Positions 33,323 through 42,677 of a stretch of DNA of 64,000 nucleotides are shown piece after piece; position 1 is the stretch's first letter; each line of letters begins with the position of its first letter. Source of the DNA: CAMLIZ01 sp036231905 (GTDB lineage Bacteria; Pseudomonadota; Gammaproteobacteria; Burkholderiales; Burkholderiaceae_C). Both the position numbers and the translations under genes were made by a program. The notes under the pieces were generated by a model. That model ran no database searches and was not told the origin of the DNA. It saw nothing but the letters and a program-made list of their open reading frames with translations. The stretch covers positions 62,001 to 126,000 of the forward strand of contig NZ_JAZARE010000001.1 in the NCBI RefSeq assembly GCF_036231905.1, written 5' to 3'.

Positions 33323-33353
33323 AACGGGTTAGCCCTTGCGGTGCTAACCCGTT
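33323..33353 (-). terminator. Rho-independent terminator of tRNA-Arg
   Basis: Perfect 11-bp arms AACGGGTTAGC (33323-33333) and GCTAACCCGTT (33343-33353) with a 9-nt loop are followed on the minus strand by TTTCCTTT. It lies 17 nt past the tRNA CCA end. Confidence 0.9.
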
Positions 33354-33369
33354 GATCTCTTCTTGTTTT

Positions 33370-33446
33370 TGGCGCGGCTGGCAGGATTCGAACCCACGAC
33401 CCCTTGGTTCGTAGCCAAGTACTCTATCCAACTGAGCTACAGCCGC
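33370..33446 (-). tRNA. tRNA-Arg (anticodon ACG)
   Basis: 77 nt including an encoded CCA (33372-33370). The acceptor stem is GCGGCTG with CAGCCGC and discriminator G. The D arm holds TAGCTCAGTTGGATAGAGTA. The anticodon stem CTTGG/CCAAG encloses loop CTACGAA, giving anticodon ACG, which is deaminated to ICG and reads CGU, CGC and CGA. The T arm has GGTTCGAATCC. It is transcribed alone with its own terminator, between the sensor region and the heme cluster. Confidence 0.97.
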
Positions 33447-33496
33447 GAAGCCACGCAGTATAGCAGCAAAATTTCGTGTCTGGAAAGCCTTGGGCG

Positions 33497-34744
33497 TCAG
33501 TCGATCTGGGCGGCGGCGTGGTCGCATTCGGCCGCGCGATCGGTGTCGCCGTCCTGGCGCGCCAGGCGGGCCAGGTGGCGCCAGGCCTTGCGGCGTGCGC
33601 GGGCATCCAGCGCCGGCGAGCGCGCCGCCTCTTCCAGCAGGCGCCTGGCCTTGCCCCACAGCTGGCGTTCGGCAAAGGCCGCGCCGACTGCGGCAGCCAC
33701 CCCCGGCTCACCTGGGAAGCGCGTGAGTGCGGCCTCCAGGCGCGGCAGCCAGTCGGCGCCCACGCCATGCAGCGTTTCCAGCAGGGCCAGCGCCACCTGG
33801 TCGCGCTCTTCCTGCGACAGCTCGCCCATGCGGTCCCAGAACGGGCGCAGCCAGGCCCGCGCCTCATCGGGTGCACCCAGCACGCCGGCGCGGCGTGCGG
33901 CGCGTGCGGCCACCCAGCTGTCACGGCGGTCGTTGGCGTCCAGTTGCTGCCAGACCCGGCGCAGCTGGTCCGCGTCGTGTGCGGCGTCCAGTGCCTCGCA
34001 GGCCAGTGAACGCAGCAGGCCTTGGGCCGCGGTGCGCGAGAAGCCCTGGTGCTTGGCCAGCAGGCGCGCGGTGCGCAGCGCCTCCAGCGGCTGCCGGTTC
34101 AGGCGGCTGGCCTGCAGCTTCAGGCGCAGCGCCTGGGTGCGGCGCGCGGCGCCTGCCGGCAGCTCCGCCAGTTGCTCCAGCGCACGCGGCGCATCGCGCT
34201 CTTCCAGTGCCCACTCGGCGGCGAGCAGGCGCGCGCCGTCGTCGGCCGCCCGCGCCAGCGCGCCCCGTCGCGAGAGCTGGAACACTCGGCGCAGCTGTTC
34301 GTCGCGGTGCGGCCGGTCCTGCAGCCGATGCAGGCTGGCAGCGGCCAGCAGGTGGCCCAGCATGCGCAGCTCATGATCGCCTTCGAGCTCGGGTGTGCTG
34401 TCCTGGATGCTCAAGGCCCGCAGCGCCGCCTTCTGGGCCCGGCTGTAGCGGGCGGCGAACAACTCCGCCAGCGCCTCGCGCAGCGCGGCCTGGGCAGCGC
34501 GCTCGCGCTTGAGGACACGCCATTCGCGCGCCCGTGCCGGCAGCGACACCAGTGCATTCACGCCCTGGATCACCGACACCAGCACGAAGCAGCTGAGCAC
34601 CAGCCCCAGCAGGAACAGGTTGAGCGACACGTCCAGGCGCCAGTGGCCCCAGTAGAAGCTCACCAGCCCGTCGTTGCGGCCCAGCGTGGACGCCGCCACC
34701 ACTGCGCCCACGAACAACAGGATGATCCAGACGACGCCGCGCAT
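33497..34744 (-). CDS. hemY: HemY-like TPR membrane protein
   Basis: 415 residues. Two N-terminal membrane segments (VVWIILLFVGAVVAASTLG and LFLLGLVLSCFVLVSVIQGV) are separated by the conserved GLVSFYWGHWRLDVSLN loop of the HemY_N family. A long helical TPR region follows. This proteobacterial HemY has no sequence relation to the Bacillus protoporphyrinogen oxidase of the same name. It is an inner-membrane scaffold linked by context to heme synthesis. It is the last gene of hemC-hemD-hemX-hemY, 9 bp after hemX. Confidence 0.9.
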   Translation of the reverse strand: MRGVVWIILLFVGAVVAASTLGRNDGLVSFYWGHWRLDVSLNLFLLGLVLSCFVLVSVIQGVNALVSLPARAREWRVLKRERAAQAALREALAELFAARYSRAQKAALRALSIQDSTPELEGDHELRMLGHLLAAASLHRLQDRPHRDEQLRRVFQLSRRGALARAADDGARLLAAEWALEERDAPRALEQLAELPAGAARRTQALRLKLQASRLNRQPLEALRTARLLAKHQGFSRTAAQGLLRSLACEALDAAHDADQLRRVWQQLDANDRRDSWVAARAARRAGVLGAPDEARAWLRPFWDRMGELSQEERDQVALALLETLHGVGADWLPRLEAALTRFPGEPGVAAAVGAAFAERQLWGKARRLLEEAARSPALDARARRKAWRHLARLARQDGDTDRAAECDHAAAQID

Positions 34745-34753
34745 CGCGTACCG

Positions 34754-35911
34754 TCAGCGCCCGGCGCCGGCGGCCGTCAGCGCGGCCAGGGTTTCATCGG
34801 GCCGCGGCACGCTCACCAGGCGCGCCTGGCCGGCCACCTGGCGCACCAGCTCGCTGGTGGCCTGCACGCGGCGCGAGCTGCGATCGAAGTAGCGCTCCAG
34901 CGCATTCTGCGCATCGCGCAGGTCCGACTGGGCGGTGTCGAACTGCCGGCTCAGCAGCGCCAGCCGGGCGTTGAGCAGACGCAGCTTGAGGTTCTCGCGC
35001 AGGAAGAAGGCCTGCTCGGGCGCGAGCAGGGCCGCCTCCGGCACGTCCACGCGCGTCACCCGCACCAGCGTGCGCGCTTCCTCCCAGACGCGGCTGCTCA
35101 CGCCTTGCCACAGCGCGTCCATGCGCTTGGCCCAGGGCCAGGGCTCCGAGGCGGGCAGCGCAACCGCTGGCGCCGACGCCGCGCCACTCACCGAGCGCTT
35201 GGGCAGCGGCCGGCTGGCATCCGCGGCCGCCGTGGTGGGCGCGGCCGGCTTGCGCTGCTCGGCGGAGGACAGCAGCGGCAACTCGTCGATCTGGCGCACG
35301 GCTTCGTCCAGCCGCAGGGTGAGGGACGAGATGTCGGTCACGCCCACCGCCTTCACACGATCGAGGTCGTGCGCGATCGCCCGGCGCACGCGCTCCAGGC
35401 GCGGCTGGTTGTAGCGCGCCAGCCGGTCCTCCGACTGCTTGAGCGTGGCCACCAGCGGCTCGGCGCTGCCGGTGATTGCGGTCTGCTGCAGCGCCACGCG
35501 CAGGGACGTCTCCACGTCGGACACGATGTTCTCGTCGCGCGAGCGGGACAGGGACTGGATCAGCTCCTCCAGCTGGCTGCGCTGCAGCGCAGCCTCGCTC
35601 ACCCTCGCGTCGAGCAGGGCCACCTTGGCGGCGGCGTCACGCGCGGTGTCCTGCGCCTGGCGCGACAGCATGCGCGCCTCGGCGGCCTCGCCGTTCGATT
35701 CCTGCTGGCGCTTGACCAGCTCGCGCTCCAGCAAACGCACCCGTTGCTGGGTGGTGATGGCCAGTGTCAGCGCGGCCGCGGTCAGCACCGCCAGCAGGCC
35801 GGCCCCCAGCGCCAGCCAGCGCGCCGCGGAGGAGGCGGCGGGCGGGCGGGCCGGCACGGGCAAAGCCTCGATCGGCACAGGAGCGGGCGACGGCGACAAC
35901 GGCTGGTTCAC
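34754..35911 (-). CDS. hemX: HemX-like protein of the heme cluster
   Basis: 385 residues. A Pro-rich cytoplasmic start is followed by one membrane segment (WLALGAGLLAVLTAAALTLA) and a long coiled coil (QQRVRLLERELVKRQQE and onward). The conserved HemX helical domain comes next, containing YNQPRLERVRRAIAHDLDRV and AEQAFFLRENLKLRLLNARL. The family is often annotated as uroporphyrinogen-III C-methyltransferase, but no SAM-binding motif is present here. It most likely organises or regulates the HemC/HemD step at the membrane. It lies 24 bp after hemD. Confidence 0.9.
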   Translation of the reverse strand: MNQPLSPSPAPVPIEALPVPARPPAASSAARWLALGAGLLAVLTAAALTLAITTQQRVRLLERELVKRQQESNGEAAEARMLSRQAQDTARDAAAKVALLDARVSEAALQRSQLEELIQSLSRSRDENIVSDVETSLRVALQQTAITGSAEPLVATLKQSEDRLARYNQPRLERVRRAIAHDLDRVKAVGVTDISSLTLRLDEAVRQIDELPLLSSAEQRKPAAPTTAAADASRPLPKRSVSGAASAPAVALPASEPWPWAKRMDALWQGVSSRVWEEARTLVRVTRVDVPEAALLAPEQAFFLRENLKLRLLNARLALLSRQFDTAQSDLRDAQNALERYFDRSSRRVQATSELVRQVAGQARLVSVPRPDETLAALTAAGAGR

Positions 35912-35935
35912 GGTGCGGGCGATTGTATTGAGGCT

Positions 35936-36688
35936 TCAGCCCAGCGCCTGCAGCACCGCCTCCATCGTGGGCCGCACCTGCCGTACGCGCCCAAAACCCG
36001 CTGCCCGCGCGCGCGCCGCGATGCGCGGATGGGAGGCCAGGGCCCGTGCCTGCTGCCACGTTGTGCCCGCCGGCGCCAGCGCGAGCAGGTGGCCGATGGC
36101 TTCCGAGCTGCTGAACAACCACAGGTGACCGGCTGGGTCGGCCAAAGCCCGGGCCAGCACCGCCTGCTGCGCCGCATCCAGCTGCGGTGCGGCGCGCCGG
36201 TAGGCCTGTACGCAGCTGACCTGCGCGCCCTGCCCCGCCAGGGTCTGCGCCAGCCAGTCGCGACCGCCTTCACCGCGCACGATCAGCACCCGCGCGCCCT
36301 GCCACGACCGCAGCGCGGCCAGCCGGGCCCACAGCGCTTCGGAATCGAACTGCGCGGCCGACGCATCGGGCTGCACCACACACTCCGGCGGCACACCGGC
36401 GGCCAACAAGGCGGCCGAGGTGCCGGGCCCGGTGCTGCCGGCCCACAGCTGCGCCGGCCAGGTGGCCGCGGCCGGCCGGCAGGCGAAGAAGCGGCCCACT
36501 GCGTTGGGGCTGACGAACATCGCCAGCGCCATGGTCGACAGCTGCACCCATGCTTGGTGCACTGGCGCTTCGTCGGCCGCCGGGCCGATGTCGATGAGCG
36601 GCAGCGCTTCGGCCTGCACGCCGCGTGCATGCAAGGCGGCCACCCATTCGTCAGCCTGGGGCTGCGGCCGGGTGACGATCAGGCGCAT
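35936..36688 (-). CDS. hemD: Uroporphyrinogen-III synthase
   Basis: 250 residues from the ATG at 36686-36688, giving MRLIVTRPQPQADEWVAALH, the usual HemD opening. Blocks typical of this variable family are MFVSPNAVGRFFA, GPGTSAALLAAGV, LIVRGEGGRDWLA, QVSCVQAYRRAAP, LWLFSSSEAIGHL and ASHPRIAARARAAGF. It closes and inverts ring D of hydroxymethylbilane in the cytoplasm. It lies between hemC (22-bp gap) and hemX. Confidence 0.92.
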   Translation of the reverse strand: MRLIVTRPQPQADEWVAALHARGVQAEALPLIDIGPAADEAPVHQAWVQLSTMALAMFVSPNAVGRFFACRPAAATWPAQLWAGSTGPGTSAALLAAGVPPECVVQPDASAAQFDSEALWARLAALRSWQGARVLIVRGEGGRDWLAQTLAGQGAQVSCVQAYRRAAPQLDAAQQAVLARALADPAGHLWLFSSSEAIGHLLALAPAGTTWQQARALASHPRIAARARAAGFGRVRQVRPTMEAVLQALG

Positions 36689-36710
36689 GGCGGGAGCGGC
36701 TGCCAGCAGG

Positions 36711-37643
36711 TCAGGTGGATGCAGGCAGGTAGCCGTCGCCGCCCTGGGCGCGCAGCTGGGCCGCGGCCTCATCGCCGAGCGCGCGCGCAGCGGCATCGTC
36801 GGCCACCGCGGCCCGCAGGCGCACCCGCAGCAGCGGCCGCTCGGGCCGCTCGCCATCACCCAGCGCCGCGCTCAATTGCAGCTCGCCGCCCTCGAAGCGG
36901 GCATGCGCCGCCAGCGGCATGCTGCAGCTTCCCCCCAGGGCCCGCGACACCGCACGTTCGGCCTGCACCGCCAGCCAGGTCGGCCGGTGGATCAGCGTGG
37001 CCAGCCGGGCGCGCAGCTCGGCAGCATCCTCGCGCGTCTCGATGCCGAGCGCGCCCTGCCCTGCCGCGGGGATCATCTCTTCCTCGGTGAACACGCTGCG
37101 GATCCGTTCGGCCAGGCCCAGGCGCTTCAAGCCCGCGGCAGCCAGCACGATGGCGTCGTACTGCCCGTCGTCCAGTTTGCGCAGGCGCGTGTCCAGGTTG
37201 CCGCGCAGTGGCTCGATGCGCAGGTCCGGCCTCAGCGCCTTGAGCAGCACCACACGGCGCAGGCTGGACGTGCCCACACAGGCGCCTTGCGGCAATGCGG
37301 CCAGAGACTCGTAGCGCGGCGAGACCAAGGCGTCGCGCGGGTCTTCACGCTCCAGCACCGCCGCCAGCGCAAAGCCGGCCGGCAGCTCCATCGGCACGTC
37401 CTTGAGCGAATGCACCGCCAGGTGTGCTTCGCCGCTTTCCAGCGCGTTCTCCAGCTCCTTCACGAACAGGCCTTTGCCACCCACCTTGGACAGGGTGCGG
37501 TCCAGGATCTGGTCGCCGCGGGTGGTCATGCCCAGCAGCTGCACGGTGGCGCCGAAGCGGGTGTGCAGCAGCTCGCGCACATGTTCTGCCTGCCACAGCG
37601 CAAGGCGGCTCTCGCGGGTGGCAATGATCAGGGGCTGGCTCAT
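36711..37643 (-). CDS. hemC: Porphobilinogen deaminase (hydroxymethylbilane synthase)
   Basis: 310 residues with all family blocks: IIATRESRLALWQAEHVREL, MTTRGDQILDRTLSKVGGKG, GLFVKELENALESGEAHLAV, HSLKDVPMELP, GTSSLRRVVLL, LRGNLDTRLRKLDDGQYDAI and AGQGALGIETR. The dipyrromethane-cofactor Cys lies in LGGSCSMPLAAHA. It joins four porphobilinogens into hydroxymethylbilane. It is the first gene of the heme cluster and divergent from ppc with 120 bp between the two starts. Confidence 0.97.
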   Translation of the reverse strand: MSQPLIIATRESRLALWQAEHVRELLHTRFGATVQLLGMTTRGDQILDRTLSKVGGKGLFVKELENALESGEAHLAVHSLKDVPMELPAGFALAAVLEREDPRDALVSPRYESLAALPQGACVGTSSLRRVVLLKALRPDLRIEPLRGNLDTRLRKLDDGQYDAIVLAAAGLKRLGLAERIRSVFTEEEMIPAAGQGALGIETREDAAELRARLATLIHRPTWLAVQAERAVSRALGGSCSMPLAAHARFEGGELQLSAALGDGERPERPLLRVRLRAAVADDAAARALGDEAAAQLRAQGGDGYLPAST

Positions 37644-37721
37644 CGGGCGATGCTAGCAGGCGGCACTTCGCGCCTGCGCCGGGCACATGCCCTCAGCCGC
37701 TTTTCAGCCGGCTTTGGTAGC

Positions 37722-37748
37722 ATGTGGATTGGTAACCAAGTTACACAT
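37722..37748. promoter_or_regulatory. Nested dyad in the hemC-ppc intergenic region
   Basis: The inner arms TTGGT/ACCAA (37729-37739, one-base centre) and outer arms ATGTG/CACAT (37722-37726, 37744-37748) are nearly concentric. They sit 16 bp before the ppc start and 79 bp before hemC. This suits a regulator binding site for either gene, but no known motif was recognised. Confidence 0.35.
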
Positions 37749-37763
37749 AGCCAAAGGATCGCC

Positions 37764-40589
37764 ATGCCGCGCACGCCCGCCGCCCAGCCCGCTCCCCGCG
37801 CCCGCCGAGCCACCCCCCGGCCGGTGGAAGACGCTGCGGCCAAGAACCGGCCGCTGATGGAGGACATCCGCCTGCTGGGCCGAATCCTCGGCGACGTGAT
37901 CCGCGAACAGGAGGGCAAGGAGGCCTTCGAGCTGGTGGAGCGGGTGCGCCAGCTGTCGGTGGCCTACCGGCTGAAACGCGACGCCAGCGCCGGCCGCGTG
38001 CTGGACCGCATGCTCAAGAACCTTTCGGGCGACCAGACCGTGAGCGTGATCCGCGCGTTCAGCTACTTCTCGCACCTGGCCAACATCGCGGAGGACCGCC
38101 ACCACGTGCGCCGGCGCGAGCACCACAGCGCGCAGGGCCACCTGCAGGAGGGCTCGCTGGCGATGACCTTCGAACGCCTGGCGCAGGCCGACGTGCGGGC
38201 CGCGGACGTGGCGCAAATGCTGGAACAAGCTTACATCTCGCCGGTGCTCACCGCCCATCCCACCGAGGTGCAGCGCAAGAGCATCCTGGACGCCGAACGC
38301 GCCATTGCCCAGCTGGTGGAGCAGCGCGACGAGCTGCACACCGAAGCGGACCTGCGCGAGAACGAGGCGATGATCCGCGCCCGCATCACGCAGCTGTGGC
38401 AGACGCGCATGCTGCGCTATGCCAAGCTCACCGTGGCCGACGAGATCGAGACCGCGCTCAGCTACTACCACGCCACCTTCCTGCGCCAGATACCGCGCAT
38501 GTACCGCGAGCTGGAGAACGCCCTGCCCGGCCATGCGGTGGCGTCCTTCTTCCGCATGGGCAACTGGATCGGCGGCGACCGCGACGGCAACCCGAACGTC
38601 AGCGCCGACACCTTGAAGCGCGCGCTCTCGCGCCAGAGCGAAACCGCGCTGCGCTTCTACCTGACCGAGATGCACGAGCTGGGCGCCGAGCTGTCGGTGT
38701 CGGCCATGCTGGCGCCGGTGACGCCTGAGATGCGGGCACTGGCCGAGCGCTCGCCGGACCGCAACCCGCATCGCGAGGACGAACCCTACCGGCGCGCACT
38801 GATCGGCATGTATGCGCGGCTGGCCGCCACCTTGCAGCAGCTCACCGGCACCGAGGCGCTGCGCCATGCGGTGGCGCCGCAGAACCCCTACACCAGCGCG
38901 GAGGAGCTGCTGGCCGACCTGCGGGTGATCGAAGCCTCGCTCAAATCCCACCATGCCGAGGCGCTGGTGGGCCCGCGCCTGGCGCCGCTGATGCGCGCGG
39001 TGCAGGTGTTCGGCTTCCACCTGGCCACGGTGGACCTGCGCCAGAGCTCCGACAAGCATGAGGCCGTGGTGGCCGAGCTGCTGAAGGTGGCCCGCGTGGA
39101 GGCCGACTACAGCGCACTGGACGAAGGCGCGCGCCGCGAGCTGCTGCTGCGCCTGCTCAACGACGCGCGCCCGCTGCGGGTGCGCGGGCACCAGTACTCC
39201 GAGCTCGCCGAAAGCGAGATCGCCATCTTCGACACCGCGGTGGAGATGCTGCGCCGCTACGGCCGCGCCGCGCTGCGCCACTACATCATCTCGCACACCG
39301 AGGACGTGAGCGACCTGATGGAGGTGCTGCTGCTGCAGAAGGAAGTGGGCCTGCTGCGCGGCACGCTGGACGACCACGCGGTGGCCGACCTGATCGTGGT
39401 GCCACTGTTCGAGACCATCGGCGACCTGCGCAACGCGGCGGCCATCATGCAGGCCTTCTACGCCCTGCCCGGCGTGCTGGGCCTGGTGCAGCGCTCGGGC
39501 GCCGAGCAGGACATCATGCTGGGCTACAGCGACAGCAACAAGGACGGCGGCTTCTTCACCAGCAACTGGGAGCTCTACCGCGCCGAGACCGCGCTGGTCA
39601 CCTTGTTCGGCCCCTTGCGCGAGCAGCACGGCATCACCTTGCGCCTGTTCCACGGGCGGGGCGGCACCGTGGGACGCGGCGGCGGCCCGAGCTACCAGGC
39701 CATCCTGGCGCAACCGCCCGGCACCGTGAACGGCCAGATCCGCCTCACCGAGCAGGGCGAGGTGATCGCCTCCAAGTACGCCCACCCCGACATCGGCCGG
39801 CGCAACCTGGAGACGCTGGTCGCGGCCACCCTGGAGGCCACCCTGCTGCACCCGACCAAGAGCGCCAGCAAGGCCTTTCTGGAAGCGGCCGATGCCCTGT
39901 CCAGCGCCAGCATGGCGGCCTACCGCGAGCTGGTGTACGACACCCCCGGCTTCACCGATTACTTCTTTGCCGCCACGCCGATCCGCGAGATCGCGGAGCT
40001 CAACATCGGCTCGCGCCCGGCCTCGCGCAAGGCCAGCCGGGCGATCGAGGACCTGCGCGCGATCCCCTGGGGCTTCAGCTGGGGCCAGTGCCGGGTGGCA
40101 CTGCCGGGCTGGTTTGGCTTTGGCTCTGCGGTGAAGCACTACCTGGGCCCGGAGCCGAAGGCTCGCAAGGAGCGCCTGGCACTGCTGCAGCGCATGCACA
40201 AGCAGTGGCCCTTCTTCCGCACCCTGCTGTCCAACCTGGACATGGTGCTCGCCAAGAGCGACCTGCGTGTGGCCGCCCGCTACGTGGAGCTGGTGGAGGA
40301 CAAGCGGCTAGGCAAGAAAATCTTCGCCGCCATCCAGGCCGAATGGGAGGCAACGTCCGAAGCACTGTCGCTGATCACCGGGGAAGCGCAACGCCTGGCG
40401 TCCAACCCCTCGCTGGCGCGCTCGATAGAACACCGCTTCCCCTACCTGGACCCGCTGAACCACCTGCAGGTGGAGCTGATCCGGCGCTATCGCCACCGCC
40501 GCACCGACGATCCCTCGATGGAGCGGGTGCAGCGCGGCATCCACATCTCGATCAACGGTGTGGCGGCGGGCTTGCGTAACACAGGCTGA
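37764..40589 (+). CDS. ppc: Phosphoenolpyruvate carboxylase
   Basis: 941 residues from ATG 37764. The frame continues far upstream, but only this start gives a PEPC-like N-terminus (KNRPLMEDIRLLGRILGDVI) and it has an AAAGGA site. Catalytic blocks are LTAHPTEVQRKS with H165, FRMGNWIGGDRDGNPNVSAD, GYSDSNKDGGFFTSNW, LFHGRGGTVGRGGG and QGEVIASKYAHPDIGRRNLE. The C-terminal NTG is the usual end. It fixes bicarbonate onto PEP to make oxaloacetate, an anaplerotic step that also feeds from PPi-PFK glycolysis. Confidence 0.97.
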   Translation: MPRTPAAQPAPRARRATPRPVEDAAAKNRPLMEDIRLLGRILGDVIREQEGKEAFELVERVRQLSVAYRLKRDASAGRVLDRMLKNLSGDQTVSVIRAFSYFSHLANIAEDRHHVRRREHHSAQGHLQEGSLAMTFERLAQADVRAADVAQMLEQAYISPVLTAHPTEVQRKSILDAERAIAQLVEQRDELHTEADLRENEAMIRARITQLWQTRMLRYAKLTVADEIETALSYYHATFLRQIPRMYRELENALPGHAVASFFRMGNWIGGDRDGNPNVSADTLKRALSRQSETALRFYLTEMHELGAELSVSAMLAPVTPEMRALAERSPDRNPHREDEPYRRALIGMYARLAATLQQLTGTEALRHAVAPQNPYTSAEELLADLRVIEASLKSHHAEALVGPRLAPLMRAVQVFGFHLATVDLRQSSDKHEAVVAELLKVARVEADYSALDEGARRELLLRLLNDARPLRVRGHQYSELAESEIAIFDTAVEMLRRYGRAALRHYIISHTEDVSDLMEVLLLQKEVGLLRGTLDDHAVADLIVVPLFETIGDLRNAAAIMQAFYALPGVLGLVQRSGAEQDIMLGYSDSNKDGGFFTSNWELYRAETALVTLFGPLREQHGITLRLFHGRGGTVGRGGGPSYQAILAQPPGTVNGQIRLTEQGEVIASKYAHPDIGRRNLETLVAATLEATLLHPTKSASKAFLEAADALSSASMAAYRELVYDTPGFTDYFFAATPIREIAELNIGSRPASRKASRAIEDLRAIPWGFSWGQCRVALPGWFGFGSAVKHYLGPEPKARKERLALLQRMHKQWPFFRTLLSNLDMVLAKSDLRVAARYVELVEDKRLGKKIFAAIQAEWEATSEALSLITGEAQRLASNPSLARSIEHRFPYLDPLNHLQVELIRRYRHRRTDDPSMERVQRGIHISINGVAAGLRNTG

Positions 40590-40679
40590 GGCCGCGCGCA
40601 GTAACCCTCGAACGCCACCGGGCGCACGGGTCGCCCTATTGTCCGCCGCACTTCACGGCCACGGACAAGGAGCGCTTGC

Positions 40680-41837
40680 ATGCAACCATCGTCTTGGGAC
40701 ATGGCGGTCGGGCCGGTCATCACGCAGGCCATCGCCGAACAGCGCCTGGTGGGCGCGGTGGTGTTGGTGGTGCATCGCGGCCAGCTCGTGCTGCGCCATG
40801 TGGCCGGCCTGGCCGACCGCGAGGCGGCCCAGCCCATGACGGAGGACACGATCTTCCGGCTCGCTTCCCTGACCAAGCCGGTAGTAACCGCCGCAGCGCT
40901 GGCGCTGGTGGACGGCGGCCGGCTGTCGCTGGACGATGCGGTCACACGCTGGCTGCCGGGCTTCCGCCCGCGCCTGGCCGATGGGGAGGTGCCGGAGATC
41001 CGGCTGCGCCACCTGCTGAACCACACCGCCGGCCTGAGCTACGGCTTCATGGAGCCGCCGGGCAGCGCCTTCCACGAAGCGCGTGTGTCGGACGGTCTGG
41101 ACCAGCCCGGCCTGTCGCTGCAGGAAAACCTGCGCCGCCTGGCCCGGGTGCCGCTGGCGTTCCGGCCGGGCGAGGCCTGGCGCTATTCGCTCTCGCTCGA
41201 CGTACTGGGCGGCGTGCTGGAAGCCGCCACCGGGCAGACGCTGCCGGACGTCGTGAGGCAGCTGGTCGGCGAGCCGCTGGGCTGGCGCGACACCGGTTTC
41301 ACCGTGCGGGACACCGGCCGGCTGGCCACCCCGTATGCCGACGACACACCGGTGCCGCGCCGCATGCGCGAGCTGGAGGTGCTGGCGGATGCGGCCGCTC
41401 CCGAGATGGCCACGCGCTTCGCACCCTCGCGGGTGTTCGACCCGGGCTCCTATCCCTCAGGTGGTGCCGGCATGGTGGGCACCGCGCACGAGATGCTGGC
41501 GTTCTTCGAAGCGCTGCGCAGCGACAGCGGCACCCTGCTGCCGCCCACCTGGAGCCGCGCCATGCGGCAGAACCAGACCGGCGAACTGCCGATCGACCTG
41601 CAAGGCCCGGGCTGGGGTTTTGGCTTCGGCGGCGCGGTGCTGCTCGATCCGGCGGCTGCGCAAGTGCCGCACTCGCCGGGCGCCTGGCAGTGGGGCGGCG
41701 TGTACGGCCACTGCTGGCTGGTGGACGCCGCGCAGGAGCTCACGATGGTGACGCTGACCAACACCACCATCGCCGGGATGATGGGGCGTTTTCCCGACGA
41801 CCTGCGGGCGGCGATCTATCGCCACCTGCGCGGCTGA
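40680..41837 (+). CDS. Serine hydrolase of the class C beta-lactamase/esterase family
   Basis: 385 residues with AAGGAG 7 nt before the ATG. The catalytic S-x-x-K is in FRLASLTKPVVTAAAL. The second-motif Tyr is in WRYSLSLDVLGGVLE. The third conserved block near the end is WGGVYGHCWLVD, where an H-x-W replaces the K-T-G of true beta-lactamases. There is no signal peptide, so a cytoplasmic esterase/EstB-like role is more likely than resistance. It lies 90 bp downstream of ppc on the same strand. Confidence 0.9.
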   Translation: MQPSSWDMAVGPVITQAIAEQRLVGAVVLVVHRGQLVLRHVAGLADREAAQPMTEDTIFRLASLTKPVVTAAALALVDGGRLSLDDAVTRWLPGFRPRLADGEVPEIRLRHLLNHTAGLSYGFMEPPGSAFHEARVSDGLDQPGLSLQENLRRLARVPLAFRPGEAWRYSLSLDVLGGVLEAATGQTLPDVVRQLVGEPLGWRDTGFTVRDTGRLATPYADDTPVPRRMRELEVLADAAAPEMATRFAPSRVFDPGSYPSGGAGMVGTAHEMLAFFEALRSDSGTLLPPTWSRAMRQNQTGELPIDLQGPGWGFGFGGAVLLDPAAAQVPHSPGAWQWGGVYGHCWLVDAAQELTMVTLTNTTIAGMMGRFPDDLRAAIYRHLRG

Positions 41838-41891
41838 TCACAGCGACGCCCTGGGCTGCGGGCTTGTCGCGCCGGCCTGCGCAGCGGGGCT

Positions 41892-42677
41892 TTAGCGCGC
41901 CCCCGCCTCCAGCGCCTCGCGCACCGCGCTCACCTGGCGCCGCGACACCGCCAGCCACTCGCCCAGCGGAGCCACCTGCACCGCCCAGCCGACCTCGTTG
42001 CCTTCCTCCTCGCCGCCAGCCACCGCGCGCCGCTCCAGCGCCCGCACCGCGCTGCGTGACACCAGCGCGTTGCGGTGCACGCGGATGAAACGCTCGCTCA
42101 GGCGCTGCTCCAGCTCGCTCAGGGTTTCGTCCAGCACATAGCTGCGGTTGGCGGTGCGCAAGGTCACGTACTTGAGCTCGGCCTTGAGGTACAGCACCTC
42201 GTCCAGCGGCAGGCGCAACACGCGGCCGCGTTCGCTGATCACCAGCACCTGGCTGTCGTCCAGCGGCTGCGGCGGCGGGCGTGACTGCAGGCGCTGGCTC
42301 ACGCGCTGCAGCGCGGCCTGCAGGCGCTCGCGTCGCACCGGCTTGGTGAGGTAGTCCACCGCGTCCAGCTCGAAGGCGGTGAGCGCATGTTCGGCGTGCG
42401 CGGTCACGAACACCACGGCCGGCGGGCGCGGGCGCTGGCGCACCTGTGCGGCCATCTGCGTGCCGTCGATGCCGGGCATGTGCACGTCCAGCAGCACCAG
42501 GTCGCAGTCGTGCACCTGCAGCCAGGCCAGCGCCTGGGGGGCATCGCCGGCTTCGCCCAGCACCTCGGTGGCCGGCGCCGGGCATTCGCCGAGCAAGGTG
42601 CGCAGGCGCAAACGCGCCAGCGGTTCGTCGTCGACGAGCAGCACGCGCAGCGGCGGCGTGTCGGTGGGCTGGGTCAC
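41892..42677 (-). CDS. LytR/AlgR-type response regulator (REC-LytTR)
   Basis: 261 residues from GTG 42675-42677, which overlaps the kinase stop as GTGA. The receiver domain opens LRVLLVDDEPLARLRLRTLL, has the phospho-acceptor Asp in DLVLLDVHMPGIDG, and carries VFVTAHAEHALTAFELDAVD with YLTKP. The C-terminal LytTR domain shows LYLKAELKYVTLRTANRSYV and RFIRVHRNALVSRSAV. It pairs with the kinase encoded upstream. In relatives such systems control alginate, surface or cell-envelope genes. The targets are unknown here. Confidence 0.93.
   Translation of the reverse strand: MTQPTDTPPLRVLLVDDEPLARLRLRTLLGECPAPATEVLGEAGDAPQALAWLQVHDCDLVLLDVHMPGIDGTQMAAQVRQRPRPPAVVFVTAHAEHALTAFELDAVDYLTKPVRRERLQAALQRVSQRLQSRPPPQPLDDSQVLVISERGRVLRLPLDEVLYLKAELKYVTLRTANRSYVLDETLSELEQRLSERFIRVHRNALVSRSAVRALERRAVAGGEEEGNEVGWAVQVAPLGEWLAVSRRQVSAVREALEAGAR

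Noticed and set aside
36420..37763. Plus-strand extension of the ppc frame over hemC and hemD
   Set aside because: The upstream part overlaps proven heme genes and does not look like PEP carboxylase. ATG 37764 with AAAGGA gives the normal N-terminus.
40680..41837. Class C beta-lactamase resistance gene
   Set aside because: The S-x-x-K is present, but the K-T-G motif and a signal peptide are missing, so an esterase-like hydrolase is more likely.
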